Shown: one piece after another, positions 1 through 9,906 of the stretch | How the letters are laid out: every line of letters begins with the position of its first letter | Numbering within the stretch: the stretch's first letter is position 1 | DNA from: Burkholderiales bacterium | GTDB taxonomy: Bacteria > Pseudomonadota > Gammaproteobacteria > Burkholderiales > Burkholderiaceae_C | Assembly (NCBI GenBank): GCA_003241965.1 | Contig: QBMB01000019.1 | Span: 1 to 37,743, forward strand | DNA length: 37,743 nucleotides | Reading direction: 5' to 3' | Program-made: the position numbers and the translations under genes | The notes under the pieces: model-generated | Databases searched by the model: none | What the model saw: only the letters and a program-made list of their open reading frames with translations | What the model was told of the DNA's origin: nothing

Positions 1-20
1 GGGAAAAAAGTTCTGGGAGG

Positions 21-656
21 TCAGATGCGCGGTTCGCCGTTGGCGTTGACCAGGATGGTGCGGCCAGGCTGCGAGGTCATCTGCACGCGGTGCCCGATGC
101 CGTTGAAGTTGTAGGTCACGTCCCAGTAGTCGGGCTGGCCGTTGTTGGCCTGTGTGCAGCGTTGCACGTCCTGCATCTGTGGCTCGTTGCCGTAGCCGTT
201 GCGACCCACGTTGGAGCCCACGGCAGCGCCCGCCACGGCGCCGCCCACGGTGGCGATGTCGCGGCCAGTGCCGTTGCCGATCTGGTGGCCCAGGATGCCG
301 CCGATCACCGCACCGGCGATGGCGCCGGGCACATTGCGCCGGGGTTGCTGCACCACCTCTTCGCGTTCAATCCAGCAGCGTTGGCCACTGTTGGGGCCCA
401 CCACTGCGCGCGCCGAGGTCACGTCCGCTTCAAACAGGCGTTCCTGGTTGCGGCGGCGGTAGTCGCGCCGGTCGGGTTGCTGCTGCTGGGCTTGTGGGTA
501 TTGGCCGGGGTACTGGTAGACCGGCGCCGGTCCCTGCGACATGGGGGGTTCGTACACCGGATAGGGCGCGGCACAACCCGCCAGGCCTGCCAGGGCCAAG
601 GTGGCCAGGGCCGTGAGGCGCAGCAGGGGCGATGAGCGTTTGTTGTTGGGGTTCAT
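21..656 (-). CDS. Glycine-zipper outer-membrane lipoprotein (17 kDa antigen-like)
   Basis: Encodes 211 aa. The N-terminus is a lipoprotein signal: a basic n-region, a hydrophobic stretch and the lipobox LAGC, with the lipidated Cys at residue 28. A Pro/Gln/Tyr-rich linker (about 31-65) follows, then a glycine-zipper segment (about 111-151, GAIAGAVIGG and GGAVAGAAVG) typical of glycine-zipper 2TM / 17 kDa surface antigen proteins. Two other cysteines (94 and 167) flank the zipper and could form a periplasmic disulfide. I start at the ATG ending at 656 because AGGAAA lies just upstream and the signal peptide begins there; a longer in-frame extension to 863 has no signal sequence logic. These proteins are thought to sit in the outer membrane and affect envelope integrity; the exact role is unknown. 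It is transcribed away from the ndvB block. Confidence 0.85.
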   Translation of the reverse strand: MNPNNKRSSPLLRLTALATLALAGLAGCAAPYPVYEPPMSQGPAPVYQYPGQYPQAQQQQPDRRDYRRRNQERLFEADVTSARAVVGPNSGQRCWIEREEVVQQPRRNVPGAIAGAVIGGILGHQIGNGTGRDIATVGGAVAGAAVGSNVGRNGYGNEPQMQDVQRCTQANNGQPDYWDVTYNFNGIGHRVQMTSQPGRTILVNANGEPRI

Positions 657-919
657 GGTGATTTCCTGGGTGTGACAGCCGAGTGGGGGAGGCCAGTGGT
701 GGGTGTGATGGCCGATGGGTTGAAGGATGTTCCATGGTGCGCGCCCGGTCTGTTCGTTACCGCTCATGAACGGTGTCCCGTCGGTAAAGAACGTGAGCAG
801 TTCTTGCAAGCTTTTTGGCCAATGGGTACGACAGCGAACAGACTCCCACCCAGCCCCAGGCATACAACCCTCTTCGATCTTTCGCAGCCTTTGCGTGTCG
901 CTTGAATCAGGAGTTGCCC

Positions 920-1162
920 ATGCCGAAATCCACCCACTTTGCCCCCAGCTGGGACACCTCCTCGTTCGGACACCCGGCCGACATGTCGGCGCTGGAGAGT
1001 CTGGCCCTGGGTGAACACCTCACCCTGTGCAGCCGCGCACGGGATCCTCTGCAGTTCCTGCGCAACGGCGCGGGTGTGGTGCGTGGTTTCGTCGCGCCCC
1101 GGTTGGTCACCACGGTGTTTTTCATCGCATTGATTGCGGGCACCACATGGCTTGCAGCGTAG
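920..1162 (+). CDS. Small membrane protein upstream of ndvB
   Basis: Encodes 80 aa that I do not recognise as a named family. The N-terminal 55 residues are soluble-looking. The C-terminal end is one hydrophobic helix (about residues 58-80, APRLVTTVFFIALIAG...) running to the stop codon, so it looks tail-anchored or single-pass. I chose the ATG at 920 because AGGAG stands 6-7 bases upstream; in-frame extension to 815 has no comparable site. The stop codon is three bases before the ATG of the giant glucan synthase gene, which has no Shine-Dalgarno sequence of its own, so the two are probably translationally coupled. It may be an accessory or anchoring subunit for glucan synthesis or export (inference). 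It could also be a simple leader cistron. Confidence 0.65.
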   Translation: MPKSTHFAPSWDTSSFGHPADMSALESLALGEHLTLCSRARDPLQFLRNGAGVVRGFVAPRLVTTVFFIALIAGTTWLAA

Positions 1163-1165
1163 GCC

Positions 1166-4100
1166 ATGGTGGGCAGCGAACAACCCGGTCAGCACGACTG
1201 GGTACCACAGCCGGTGCGGCGCATGCTGGACGCTGCGCTCGGTCCTGCGCTGGAGCCGATCCGGGCTGAAATCTTTGGCCATGCCCGCTTCGAGCAGCAC
1301 GGCCGCAGCCTGGCCGCGTCGCACCGCGCTGCGCGCGCGGTGTTCGGTCGCGCCACCTTCTACCCGCGCCTGCAGAGCAACATCCACAGTCTGCGAACGT
1401 CCTACGAACACATCGCCAGCCACGCCCACAGCGGGCACGACATCAGCCCGGGTGCCGAATGGCTGTTCGACAACTTCCACCTGATCGAAGACCAGCTGCG
1501 CGAGATTCATGAGGGTCTACCCGGGCGTTACTACCGCACGCTGCCCGTGTTGCAGGACGCGCCGCTGCAGGGACTGCCGCGCATCTACAGCATCGCCTGG
1601 GCGTTTGTGGCGCACACCGATGGCGCATTTGACGAAACGCTGCTCACCCACTTTCTGAACGCCTACCAGGAGGTGCACGAGCTCAGCCATGGCGAACTCT
1701 GGGCGCTGCCCACCACGCTGCGGGTGGTGCAGGTGGAGAACCTGCGCCGCCTGGCCGACCGCATTGCCAGCCACAAGGCCGCGCGTGAGCTCGCAGGCCT
1801 GATCGCGCACCGCATCGACGCTCTGGAACTCTCCACCGTGCGCGAGCTGCACGCCATGGCCGAGCGGCGTGGCGTCAGCCGCGTGTTCCTGTTCCACCTG
1901 GGGCAAAACCTCGCGGGCCACCGCCCGCCCACCGGGAGCGTGTTTGTCAACCAGGTGCTCCCATGGCTGCATGAAACCGTGCCCGACCTGGCAGCGCTGC
2001 AGGCCCAGCACCACGCCGACCAGGCGGCCGACCACCTGAGTGTGGGCAACGCGGTGACCGCGCTGCGCCTGATCGGCGCGGCCGACTGGGCCGAGGTCGT
2101 GGCGCGCACCAGCCGGGTGACGCAAGCCATGATGCAGTCCAGTGTGTTCGCCGCCGAGGACGACGCCACCCGCAGCACCACGCTGCACCGCATCGAGCGC
2201 CTGGCCGTGCAGAGCCAGCGCAGCGAAACCGCGGTGGCCCACGCGCTGCTGGCGCTGATGGAGGGGCAAAGCGACCACCGGGCGCTCGCCGGCCATTGGC
2301 TGGCCGGGGGCGGGCGCGAGGCACTGGAGCAGCGGCTGGGCCTTCGGCGCCGCGCCCGGGGCCTGGGGCGGCTGGTGGTGCGTCTGGCGCGCGTGCCGAC
2401 CTACCTCACCGTCATGCTGGCGGGCTCGCTGGGGCTTGTGGCGGCCGTTTACGCACTGGCCGCGGTGCCGGTGGAAGGCTGGCTGGGCCACGGCCTGGCG
2501 GCGCTGGTGCTGCTGCTCATGGTGTTTCCGGCCTCCGAGGCGGTGGTGGCGGTGGTCAACCGGCTCATCACCGAATCGGCGCGGCCCGCGCACCTGCCGC
2601 GTTTTTTGCTGGCCGATGGTTTGCCGCCCGAGGCGCGCACGATGGTTGTGATGCCGGCGCTGCTGGGCAGCGTGCAGGCGGTGGCGCCGCTGGTGCACCG
2701 CCTGCACCTGCACTGGCTGGCCAACCCCGAAGCCCAGGTGCAGTTCGCGCTGCTCAGCGACTTCGCCGATGCCGACAGCCCGCACCTGCCGGCCGACGGT
2801 GCGGTGCTGGCCGAAGCGGTGTCCCGCATCCTCGCGCTCAATGCGCGCCACCCGGTGGGCCCGGGTGAAGCGCCGCGTTTTCTGCTGCTGCACCGCGCGC
2901 GCACCTTCAGCAAAACCCAGGGCCGCTGGATCGGCTGGGAGCGCAAGCGCGGCAAGCTTGAACAGCTGGTGGCCGCACTCACCAGCGATGCGCCCGGGCC
3001 GTTCATGGTCCTGGGTGGACTCTCGCGCATGGCCAGCGGCACACGCTACCTGCTCACACTGGACAGCGACACCCAACTCCCCCCGGGCCGCCTGCGCGCG
3101 CTGGTGGGCGTGGCCGAGCACCCGGACAACCAGCCCCGCCTGGACGCCAGCGGGCGGCGCGTGGTGCAGGGCTACGGCATCCTGCAGCCGCGTGTGGTGC
3201 CGCCGCTGCCCGAGACATCCCGCACCTCGCCCTGGCAGTGGATGAGCGCCGGCCAGCGCGGGCTCGACCCCTACAGCGCCATGAGCTCCGACGTGTACCA
3301 GGACGTGTTCGGCGAAGGCAGCTTCACCGGCAAGGGCTTGCTGCACGTGGCCACCATGCACGCCGTGCTGGGCGACCGCCTGCCCGAAGACCGGGTGCTC
3401 AGCCACGACCTGCTCGAAGGTGCGCTGGCCCGCTGCGCCGTGGTGACCGACATCACCCTGATCGAGCCCGACCCGGAACACGCCGACGTGGCCGCTTCGC
3501 GACTGCACCGCTGGACCCGTGGCGACTGGCAATTGCTGCCTTTCCTGCTGCAGCCTCGGCGCTGGCAACTCTCACCCCTGAACCGCCTGAAGCTGCTGGA
3601 CAACCTGCGCCGCTCGTTGGTGACGCCGGCGTCGTTGTTGCTGTTGCTGCTGTCCATGTGGGGTGTCGGGCTGAGCCTGGGCGCGGCCCTGGGGCTGGTG
3701 GTGGCCGCGCAGGCCGCCGCGCCGCTCTTGGGCGCGCTGGCCGGTTGGGGGCCGCACCGTGCCAGCCTGGTGGGCGAGCGCTTTGCCCGCGCAGCCGCAG
3801 CCGACGTGGCACGTGCGCTGCTCGGGGGGGTGTGGCACACCGTGCAGCTGCTGCAGCAGGCGCTGCGCGCGAGCGACGCCGTGCTGCGCACTGCCTGGCG
3901 CATGGCGGTGTCCCGGCGCCAGCTGCTGGCCTGGACCACCGCCGACGCCGCCAGCGCGGCCCTGCGCCCGGGCCTGTGGCCCTCGCTCAGGCGCCATGCG
4001 CTGGAGACCGTGGTGGCCTTGCCGCTGCTCGTGGCGTTGTGGCTGACCAGCGCACAGCCCGACGTGCTGGCGGTGCTGCTGCTGGTGCTGTGGGCGCTGG

Positions 4101-7100
4101 CGCCCGTCGTTTCCTGGTTGGCCCACCAGCCCTGGCCCGGCAGCGGTCCGCGCCCGCTCACCGACGCCGACCGCGCACTGCTGGACGATCTGGCGCGCGA
4201 CACCTGGCGTCTGTTTGAGCGCTGCGTCGATGAACAGAACCATTTCCTCCCGCCCGACAACCTGCAGATCCTGCCGTTCGACATGGTGGCCCACCGGACC
4301 TCGCCGACCAACATCGGCCTGTACCTGTTGAGCACTGCGTGCGCGCGCGAGGCCGGATGGATCGGCACGCAAGACCTGCTGCAACGCATGGAGGCCACGC
4401 TGGGCAGCCTGCAGCAGATGGAGCGCCACCGCGGCCATTTCCTCAACTGGTACGACACCGAAACCCTGCACCCGCTGCTGCCGCGCTACGTGTCCACCGT
4501 GGACAGCGGCAACCTCAGCGTGCACCTGCTCGCGGTGGCCCAGGCGTGCCGTCTGCTGGCGCGCGATCCCCACGCCACGCAGGCCACGGCGCAGGCGCTG
4601 CAGCGCAGCCAGGAGCGGCTGGCCCCCGCTCTGCAACACCAGCGGCCCTGGCTGGAAACCGCGCTGCACCAGGCACTGCACCAGACCGCGCTGGGCCAGG
4701 TGCTGCAGACCCCCTTGCCCGACCCTTCCGACACCGAGGCGAGCGCCGGGTTTGCCAGCCTACTGGAAGACGCCACGCAAGAGCTGGAGCGCATTCCCCA
4801 CCCGCGCCCGGACCCGCTGACCACCCGGTCCGGCGTTGCCGATGAGGTCGCGCGCGACCACGACAGCCTGCACGCCCTGCTGGGCGACCACTTGGCCACG
4901 TTGCGCTCGATCAGCCAGGACCGCAGCGCGGCGGCCGAGGGCGGGGGCCCGCGCGCCACACGCCGCCTGCTGGCGTTGGCCGATGCACTGGAGCAGCTCG
5001 CGTGGGCGCCCGAGTTCGGCTTTCTGTACCACCCCAAACGCCACCTGCTGCACATCGGCTTTCGGCTCGACGACCAGGCGCTGGACGCGTCCTTCTACGA
5101 CCTGCTGGCCTCCGAGTCGCGCAGCACCAGCTTGCTGGCCATTGCGAAGGGCGACGTGCCCATGAAGCACTGGGCCGCGCTGGGCCGGCCCCTCTTTGCC
5201 AACGGGCGCCACGCGGTGCTGCGCTCGTGGTCGGGTTCGATGTTCGAGTACCTCATGCCCACGTTGCTCATGGCCGAGCCGCACGGCAGCGTGCTGCGCG
5301 AGGCCGGCTGCTCGGCGATGCTGGAGCAGATCGCGCATGCCCAGGGCAAGCCCATGCCGTGGGGCATCTCGGAGAGTGCCTACGCCGGGCGCGACCACAC
5401 GCTGGCCTACCAGTACGCACCGCAGGGCGTGCCCCGGCTGGCGCTGCGCCGCACGCCGCTGGACGAGCAGGTGATTGCGCCTTACGCCACCGCGCTGGCC
5501 ACCCAGGTCAACCCACGCCTGGCCTGCCAGAACATGAGCCACCTCACGCACTGGTCTGCGCGCGGTCGCTACGGCTTCATCGAGGCGCTCGATTTCACCG
5601 CTGCGCGCCAGACGCAAGGCGGCACCTGCACGCCCGTGGGCACCTACATGGCCCACCACCAGGGCATGACCATCGTGGCACTCACCAACGTGCTGCGCGG
5701 GGGCATCGCGCAGCGCTGGGGCATGGCGCACCCGAACCTGGAGGCGGTGGCCTCGCTGCTGCACGAGCGTGCGCCGCGCGCCCTGTCGGCGCTGGTGCAC
5801 CGCCAGATGCCGGGCCTGCCGCTCAACGCCCTGCAACGCCGCGCGCAGGACCATGTGCGCACGGTGGTGCCCGGTGCCCAGGCGCTGGAGCCCACGCACC
5901 TGCTGTCCAACGGGCGCTACAGCGTGAGCCTGCGCGCCAATGGCGCGGGCTGGAGCCAGTGGGGTGCCACCGGCATCACGCGCTGGCGCGACGATGCCCT
6001 GCGCGATGCGTGCGGCAGCTTCGTGTACGTGCGGCTGGCGCAAGGTGCCACACCGGTGTCGGTGAGCAGCCACCCGGCCCCCGACCCGGCCGCGAGTTAC
6101 CAGAGCACCTTTCACACCGACCGCGTGGTGCTGGAGGCGCTGTGGCCCCAGCTGAGCGTGCAGACCACGGTGTGGGTGAGCCCGGAGGACGACATCGAGC
6201 TCAAGCGTGTGGTGCTCACCAACCGCAGCGACGCGGTGATGGAGCTGGAGCTGATCTCTGCGCTGGACGTGACGCTGACCCGCGCCGCAGCCGACGAGGC
6301 GCATCCCGCTTTTTCCAACTTCTTCATCAAAGCCGACTGGCTCGCCGACCAGCATGCCCTTCGCTTCGTGCGCACGCCTCGGCTGCAGACCGAGAGCACC
6401 CTGCAGGCCGCGCACTTCGTGGCCGGCGTGCAGGGCGAGGTGCTGGGCCTGCGCTGCCAGACCGACCGGGGCCCGTGGCTCGGGCGCAACCACAGCCCCG
6501 ACCGGCCACTGGCGCACATGGCGCCCGTGCCCGCCGAATCCACCGCGCTGGACACGGGGCTGGACCCGGTGGCCGCGCTGGGCGTGATGCTGCGGCTGCT
6601 GCCCGGTGCGCAGGCCTGTGTGACCTTTGCCACCGCCGCCAGCGACCACCCCGCGCAGTTGCTGGCCATCGTGGACAAGTACCGCCAGCCCAGCTCGGTG
6701 GAGCGCTCCTCGGTCATGTCGGCCACGCTGGCGAGCATCCAGGTGGCGCCCGGGCGCCCGCGCATGGACTACCTGCCCGCGTTCCAGGTGCTCACCACCG
6801 CGCTCCTGATGACCCTGCCCAAGGTCGACCTGCCGGTGCTGGAGACACGGTCCCGGCGCGTTTGCGATCGTCGCTCGCTGTGGCAGCTCGGCATCTCGGG
6901 CGATCGGCCGCTGGTGCTGGTGAGTGCCGGCTCGCCACAGGGCATGGGGCTGCTGCGCAGCGTGGTGCAGGCGCTGCGCGAATGGTCGCGCGCCGGCGTG
7001 GCCTGCGATGTGGTGGTACTCAGCAGCGAAGCGCACTCTTACCAGATGCCGCTGCAGCGCGAGCTGGCCTTGCTGCACGAGCAGCTGCATGCACCGCCCC

Positions 7101-9787
7101 TGGGTGGCGCGACCGGCGGGCTGCACCTGCTGCGCCCCGATGCCTTGTCGCCCGAGCAGATTGCCACGCTGGATGCCCTGGCGCGCATCCACCTGCGGGC
7201 CGACGGACGCAGCTGGTCCGACCAGATCACGGCCTGGAGCGAACGCTTTGATGCTGCGCAGGCACCCCTGCAGACCAGCACGCCGGCCGACCGGGTTCCC
7301 ACGCACGCGATGGCCGCGGAGCCCAGCCCGCCGGTGGGTGGGTTCGAGGCGGGCGGGCGGCGTTTTGCGTTCGAGGTGTCGGCTGCGCAGCGGCCCCTGC
7401 GGCCGTGGATCAACGTGCTGGCCAACCCGGGTTTCGGCACCATCGTCACCGAGGGTGGCGGGGGCAACACCTGGGCCGGCAACAGCCGCCTGAACCAGCT
7501 CACCGCCTGGGCCAACGACCCGGTGGCCGACACACCGGCCGAGTGGTTCCTGCTGCAGGACCGGCGCACCCACGCGGTGTGGAGTCTTGTTCCGTCGGCC
7601 TGGGGTGACGCCGACGCGCGCTACCGCGTGGTGCATGCGCAGGGCCGCACCAGCATCAGCCACCAGCGCGGTGACCTCGACATCGCGGTGCACTGGAGTG
7701 TGGATGCCGAGACTGCGGTGAAGCAGGTGCGCATCGAGGTCATCAACCGGGGGCGCCACATGGCGCATCTGCGCACCGTGGCCATGGTGGAGTGGCTCAT
7801 GGGCGAAAAGCGCAGCGACCGCGCCACGCTGCACACCAGCCGCTGCCTGGCCGATGAACCGGTCGGCCTGGTGGGCCTGATGTGCACCCAGACCGAAGCC
7901 GCTGCAGGCTGGGGCGGGGGCACCGCCTTTCTGGTGGAGGCACAAGGCACGTCCGGTGGCAGCGGCGCCCTGGACTGGACCTGCGACCGTGCCGCGTTCT
8001 TCGACGCCCAGGGGCAGCTGCGCCTGCCGCAGCGCCTGGGGCAGCGCCAGGGCGACGGCCTGGACCCGTGTGCCGCGCTGTCGCGCCCGGTCACGGTGCG
8101 TCCCGGCGCCACGCTGGAGCAGGTGTACCTGCTGGGGTTCGCCGCATCACCCGCTGCTGCGCACGAGCTCGCGGTGCGCGCCATGAAGCGGCTGCCGCAC
8201 GAACGCGAGGAGACCGCCAAGGCGCGCTGGGACGCGCTGCTGGGCGCGACCACCGTCGTCACGCCGGACCCGCTGTTCGATGCCATGACCAACCGCTGGC
8301 TGCTGTACCAAACCGTGTCGTCGCGGCTGTGGGCCAAGGCCGGCTTCTACCAGGCCGGTGGTGCCACCGGTTACCGCGACCAGCTGCAGGACACCATGGC
8401 CCTCACCTGGGCTGCGCCCAGCCTGCTGCGCGACCAGATCGTGCTGTGCGCCTCGCGCCAGTTTGCCGAGGGCGATGTGCAGCACTGGTGGCACTCGCCG
8501 GGTGGTGCCGGCGTGCGCACGCATTTTTCGGACGACCTGCTGTGGTTGCCGTTTGCCTGCGCGCACTACCTGAAGACCACCGGGGACACCACGGTGCTGG
8601 ACGAGACCGTGCCCTTCATCGAAGGCGTGACCATTCCCCCCGGCGCAGAAGACGCTTACGACACGCCACGCGTGAGCCAGAGCACGGCCAGCGTGTTCGA
8701 ACACGCCGCGCGCACCATCGACCGCAGCCTGCCAGTGGGCGCGCACGGCCTGCCGCTCATGGGCAGCGGGGACTGGAACGACGGCATGAACCGCGTGGGC
8801 CATGAGGGGCGGGGCGAGTCGGTGTGGGTGGCGTGGTTTGTGTGCGCCGTGGTGCGCGACTGGATCCCGCTGGCGCGCGAGCGCGGCGAACACGGGCGCG
8901 CTGATCGCTGGGAAGCCGCGCTGCAGGGCTGGGATGAGGCGCTGGAGACCCATGCCTGGGACGGCGACTGGTACCGGCGCGCCTTCTTCGACGACGGCAG
9001 CCCGCTGGGCTCGCACACGCAGCCCGAGGCCCGCATCGACCTGATCGCGCAGGCCTGGTCGGTGCTCAGTGGGCAGGCACCGCTGGAGCGCCAGCGCCGC
9101 GCCATGGAGGCGGTCCATGCGCAGCTGATCAACCCCGAGGCGGGCCTGATCCAGCTGCTCGCGCCGCCGCTGGCCCATGCCCAGCCCAGCGCGGGCTACA
9201 TCCAGGCCTATCCGCCGGGTGTGCGCGAAAACGGCGGCCAGTACGCCCATGCCGGTGTGTGGGGCCTCATGGCCATGGCGGCCCTGGCCATGCGCGAGCC
9301 GGCGGGATCGGACACCCGCGACACACCGTACCGGTACTTCACGTATCTCAGCCCGGCGCACCGCGCGCAGAGCCGGGTGTGGGGTCCCGCTTATGGGCTG
9401 GAGCCCTACGCCATGGCGGCCGATGTCTACAGCCAGCCGCCGTATGTGGGGCGCGGTGGCTGGAGCTGGTACACCGGCGCGGCGGGCTGGCTGCAGCGCG
9501 CGGCCATCGAGTCGATCATGGGCCTGAAGATGACGGCGCACGAGCTGAGCTTCACGCCCTGCCTGCCCACCGACTGGCCCCGGGCCGAAATGACGCTGGT
9601 GCGCGACGGCCGGACCATGCGTTTTGTGCTGGTGCGCCAGAGCGCTGCTGCCGTGCGCGCCAGCTGGGGCAGCCGGGGCGTGGGCTTTCTGGCGGTGGGC
9701 GAACCCCTCGCATGGACCGTGCTCCCGTCCAACACCGTGTTCGTGATTTCGCTGGAAGATCCGGGCGCAGATGAGGCTCCCGGTTGA
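1166..9787 (+). CDS. ndvB: Cyclic beta-1,2-glucan synthase (NdvB/ChvB type)
   Basis: Encodes 2873 aa, the full length expected for NdvB/ChvB/Cgs proteins (about 2800-2870 aa), which build and cyclise periplasmic beta-1,2-glucan from UDP-glucose. Order of parts: an N-terminal cytoplasmic region with the family signature around FEQHGRSLA; paired TM helices about 411-430 and 443-465; a GT84 glycosyltransferase domain with D633-S-D635 and HRWTRGDWQ (781-789); TM pairs about 817-858 and 943-985; a glycoamylase-like region about 1030-1520 with SWSGSMFEYLMPT near 1355; and two GH94-type regions, the last holding GSGDWNDGMN (D2536, D2539), the catalytic region of inverting phosphorylases, thought to control chain length. 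No frameshift is seen. Its ATG lacks a Shine-Dalgarno sequence and follows the small upstream gene by three bases. The glucan is expected to act in hypo-osmotic adaptation and surface interactions. Confidence 0.95.
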   Translation: MVGSEQPGQHDWVPQPVRRMLDAALGPALEPIRAEIFGHARFEQHGRSLAASHRAARAVFGRATFYPRLQSNIHSLRTSYEHIASHAHSGHDISPGAEWLFDNFHLIEDQLREIHEGLPGRYYRTLPVLQDAPLQGLPRIYSIAWAFVAHTDGAFDETLLTHFLNAYQEVHELSHGELWALPTTLRVVQVENLRRLADRIASHKAARELAGLIAHRIDALELSTVRELHAMAERRGVSRVFLFHLGQNLAGHRPPTGSVFVNQVLPWLHETVPDLAALQAQHHADQAADHLSVGNAVTALRLIGAADWAEVVARTSRVTQAMMQSSVFAAEDDATRSTTLHRIERLAVQSQRSETAVAHALLALMEGQSDHRALAGHWLAGGGREALEQRLGLRRRARGLGRLVVRLARVPTYLTVMLAGSLGLVAAVYALAAVPVEGWLGHGLAALVLLLMVFPASEAVVAVVNRLITESARPAHLPRFLLADGLPPEARTMVVMPALLGSVQAVAPLVHRLHLHWLANPEAQVQFALLSDFADADSPHLPADGAVLAEAVSRILALNARHPVGPGEAPRFLLLHRARTFSKTQGRWIGWERKRGKLEQLVAALTSDAPGPFMVLGGLSRMASGTRYLLTLDSDTQLPPGRLRALVGVAEHPDNQPRLDASGRRVVQGYGILQPRVVPPLPETSRTSPWQWMSAGQRGLDPYSAMSSDVYQDVFGEGSFTGKGLLHVATMHAVLGDRLPEDRVLSHDLLEGALARCAVVTDITLIEPDPEHADVAASRLHRWTRGDWQLLPFLLQPRRWQLSPLNRLKLLDNLRRSLVTPASLLLLLLSMWGVGLSLGAALGLVVAAQAAAPLLGALAGWGPHRASLVGERFARAAAADVARALLGGVWHTVQLLQQALRASDAVLRTAWRMAVSRRQLLAWTTADAASAALRPGLWPSLRRHALETVVALPLLVALWLTSAQPDVLAVLLLVLWALAPVVSWLAHQPWPGSGPRPLTDADRALLDDLARDTWRLFERCVDEQNHFLPPDNLQILPFDMVAHRTSPTNIGLYLLSTACAREAGWIGTQDLLQRMEATLGSLQQMERHRGHFLNWYDTETLHPLLPRYVSTVDSGNLSVHLLAVAQACRLLARDPHATQATAQALQRSQERLAPALQHQRPWLETALHQALHQTALGQVLQTPLPDPSDTEASAGFASLLEDATQELERIPHPRPDPLTTRSGVADEVARDHDSLHALLGDHLATLRSISQDRSAAAEGGGPRATRRLLALADALEQLAWAPEFGFLYHPKRHLLHIGFRLDDQALDASFYDLLASESRSTSLLAIAKGDVPMKHWAALGRPLFANGRHAVLRSWSGSMFEYLMPTLLMAEPHGSVLREAGCSAMLEQIAHAQGKPMPWGISESAYAGRDHTLAYQYAPQGVPRLALRRTPLDEQVIAPYATALATQVNPRLACQNMSHLTHWSARGRYGFIEALDFTAARQTQGGTCTPVGTYMAHHQGMTIVALTNVLRGGIAQRWGMAHPNLEAVASLLHERAPRALSALVHRQMPGLPLNALQRRAQDHVRTVVPGAQALEPTHLLSNGRYSVSLRANGAGWSQWGATGITRWRDDALRDACGSFVYVRLAQGATPVSVSSHPAPDPAASYQSTFHTDRVVLEALWPQLSVQTTVWVSPEDDIELKRVVLTNRSDAVMELELISALDVTLTRAAADEAHPAFSNFFIKADWLADQHALRFVRTPRLQTESTLQAAHFVAGVQGEVLGLRCQTDRGPWLGRNHSPDRPLAHMAPVPAESTALDTGLDPVAALGVMLRLLPGAQACVTFATAASDHPAQLLAIVDKYRQPSSVERSSVMSATLASIQVAPGRPRMDYLPAFQVLTTALLMTLPKVDLPVLETRSRRVCDRRSLWQLGISGDRPLVLVSAGSPQGMGLLRSVVQALREWSRAGVACDVVVLSSEAHSYQMPLQRELALLHEQLHAPPLGGATGGLHLLRPDALSPEQIATLDALARIHLRADGRSWSDQITAWSERFDAAQAPLQTSTPADRVPTHAMAAEPSPPVGGFEAGGRRFAFEVSAAQRPLRPWINVLANPGFGTIVTEGGGGNTWAGNSRLNQLTAWANDPVADTPAEWFLLQDRRTHAVWSLVPSAWGDADARYRVVHAQGRTSISHQRGDLDIAVHWSVDAETAVKQVRIEVINRGRHMAHLRTVAMVEWLMGEKRSDRATLHTSRCLADEPVGLVGLMCTQTEAAAGWGGGTAFLVEAQGTSGGSGALDWTCDRAAFFDAQGQLRLPQRLGQRQGDGLDPCAALSRPVTVRPGATLEQVYLLGFAASPAAAHELAVRAMKRLPHEREETAKARWDALLGATTVVTPDPLFDAMTNRWLLYQTVSSRLWAKAGFYQAGGATGYRDQLQDTMALTWAAPSLLRDQIVLCASRQFAEGDVQHWWHSPGGAGVRTHFSDDLLWLPFACAHYLKTTGDTTVLDETVPFIEGVTIPPGAEDAYDTPRVSQSTASVFEHAARTIDRSLPVGAHGLPLMGSGDWNDGMNRVGHEGRGESVWVAWFVCAVVRDWIPLARERGEHGRADRWEAALQGWDEALETHAWDGDWYRRAFFDDGSPLGSHTQPEARIDLIAQAWSVLSGQAPLERQRRAMEAVHAQLINPEAGLIQLLAPPLAHAQPSAGYIQAYPPGVRENGGQYAHAGVWGLMAMAALAMREPAGSDTRDTPYRYFTYLSPAHRAQSRVWGPAYGLEPYAMAADVYSQPPYVGRGGWSWYTGAAGWLQRAAIESIMGLKMTAHELSFTPCLPTDWPRAEMTLVRDGRTMRFVLVRQSAAAVRASWGSRGVGFLAVGEPLAWTVLPSNTVFVISLEDPGADEAPG

Positions 9788-9790
9788 ATA

Positions 9791-9833
9791 CCCCACTATG
9801 TACGTTTCCGAACGGATGGACGGTCCTATCCAT
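9791..9833 (+). promoter_or_regulatory. Possible operator region of the first Crp-like gene
   Basis: The leader contains the 10-mer CCCCACTATG (9791-9800), found in inverted orientation upstream of the second Crp-like gene (10683-10692). It also contains the dyad ATGGA-N8-TCCAT (9816-9833). This dyad encloses GGTCCTAT, similar to GGTCCATAG at the second gene. The position and sharing between paralogs suggest auto- or cross-regulation; this is inference from pattern only. Confidence 0.3.
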
Positions 9834-9906
9834 GGAAGACTCGGTGGACTACAACCCATAAGCCGATCTGCGTCCAGCGACAAAGGCCACCCCGGAGGAA
9901 TACCGT

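Noticed and set aside
804..832. TTGCAA-N17-TACGAC upstream of the small gene before ndvB, considered as its promoter
   Set aside because: The -10 matches the consensus at only three of six positions; in a region of this base composition this is near chance.
1517..3568. Antisense open frame of 683 codons inside the 5' part of ndvB
   Set aside because: Same reason: composition typical of antisense shadow, no ribosome site, no recognisable domain.
4760..7945. Antisense open frame of 1061 codons inside ndvB
   Set aside because: Its codons are the reverse-phase shadow of a GC-rich gene with strong third-position bias. The product is His/Gln/Arg-rich with no domain, and the sense frame has intact GT84/GH94 motifs.
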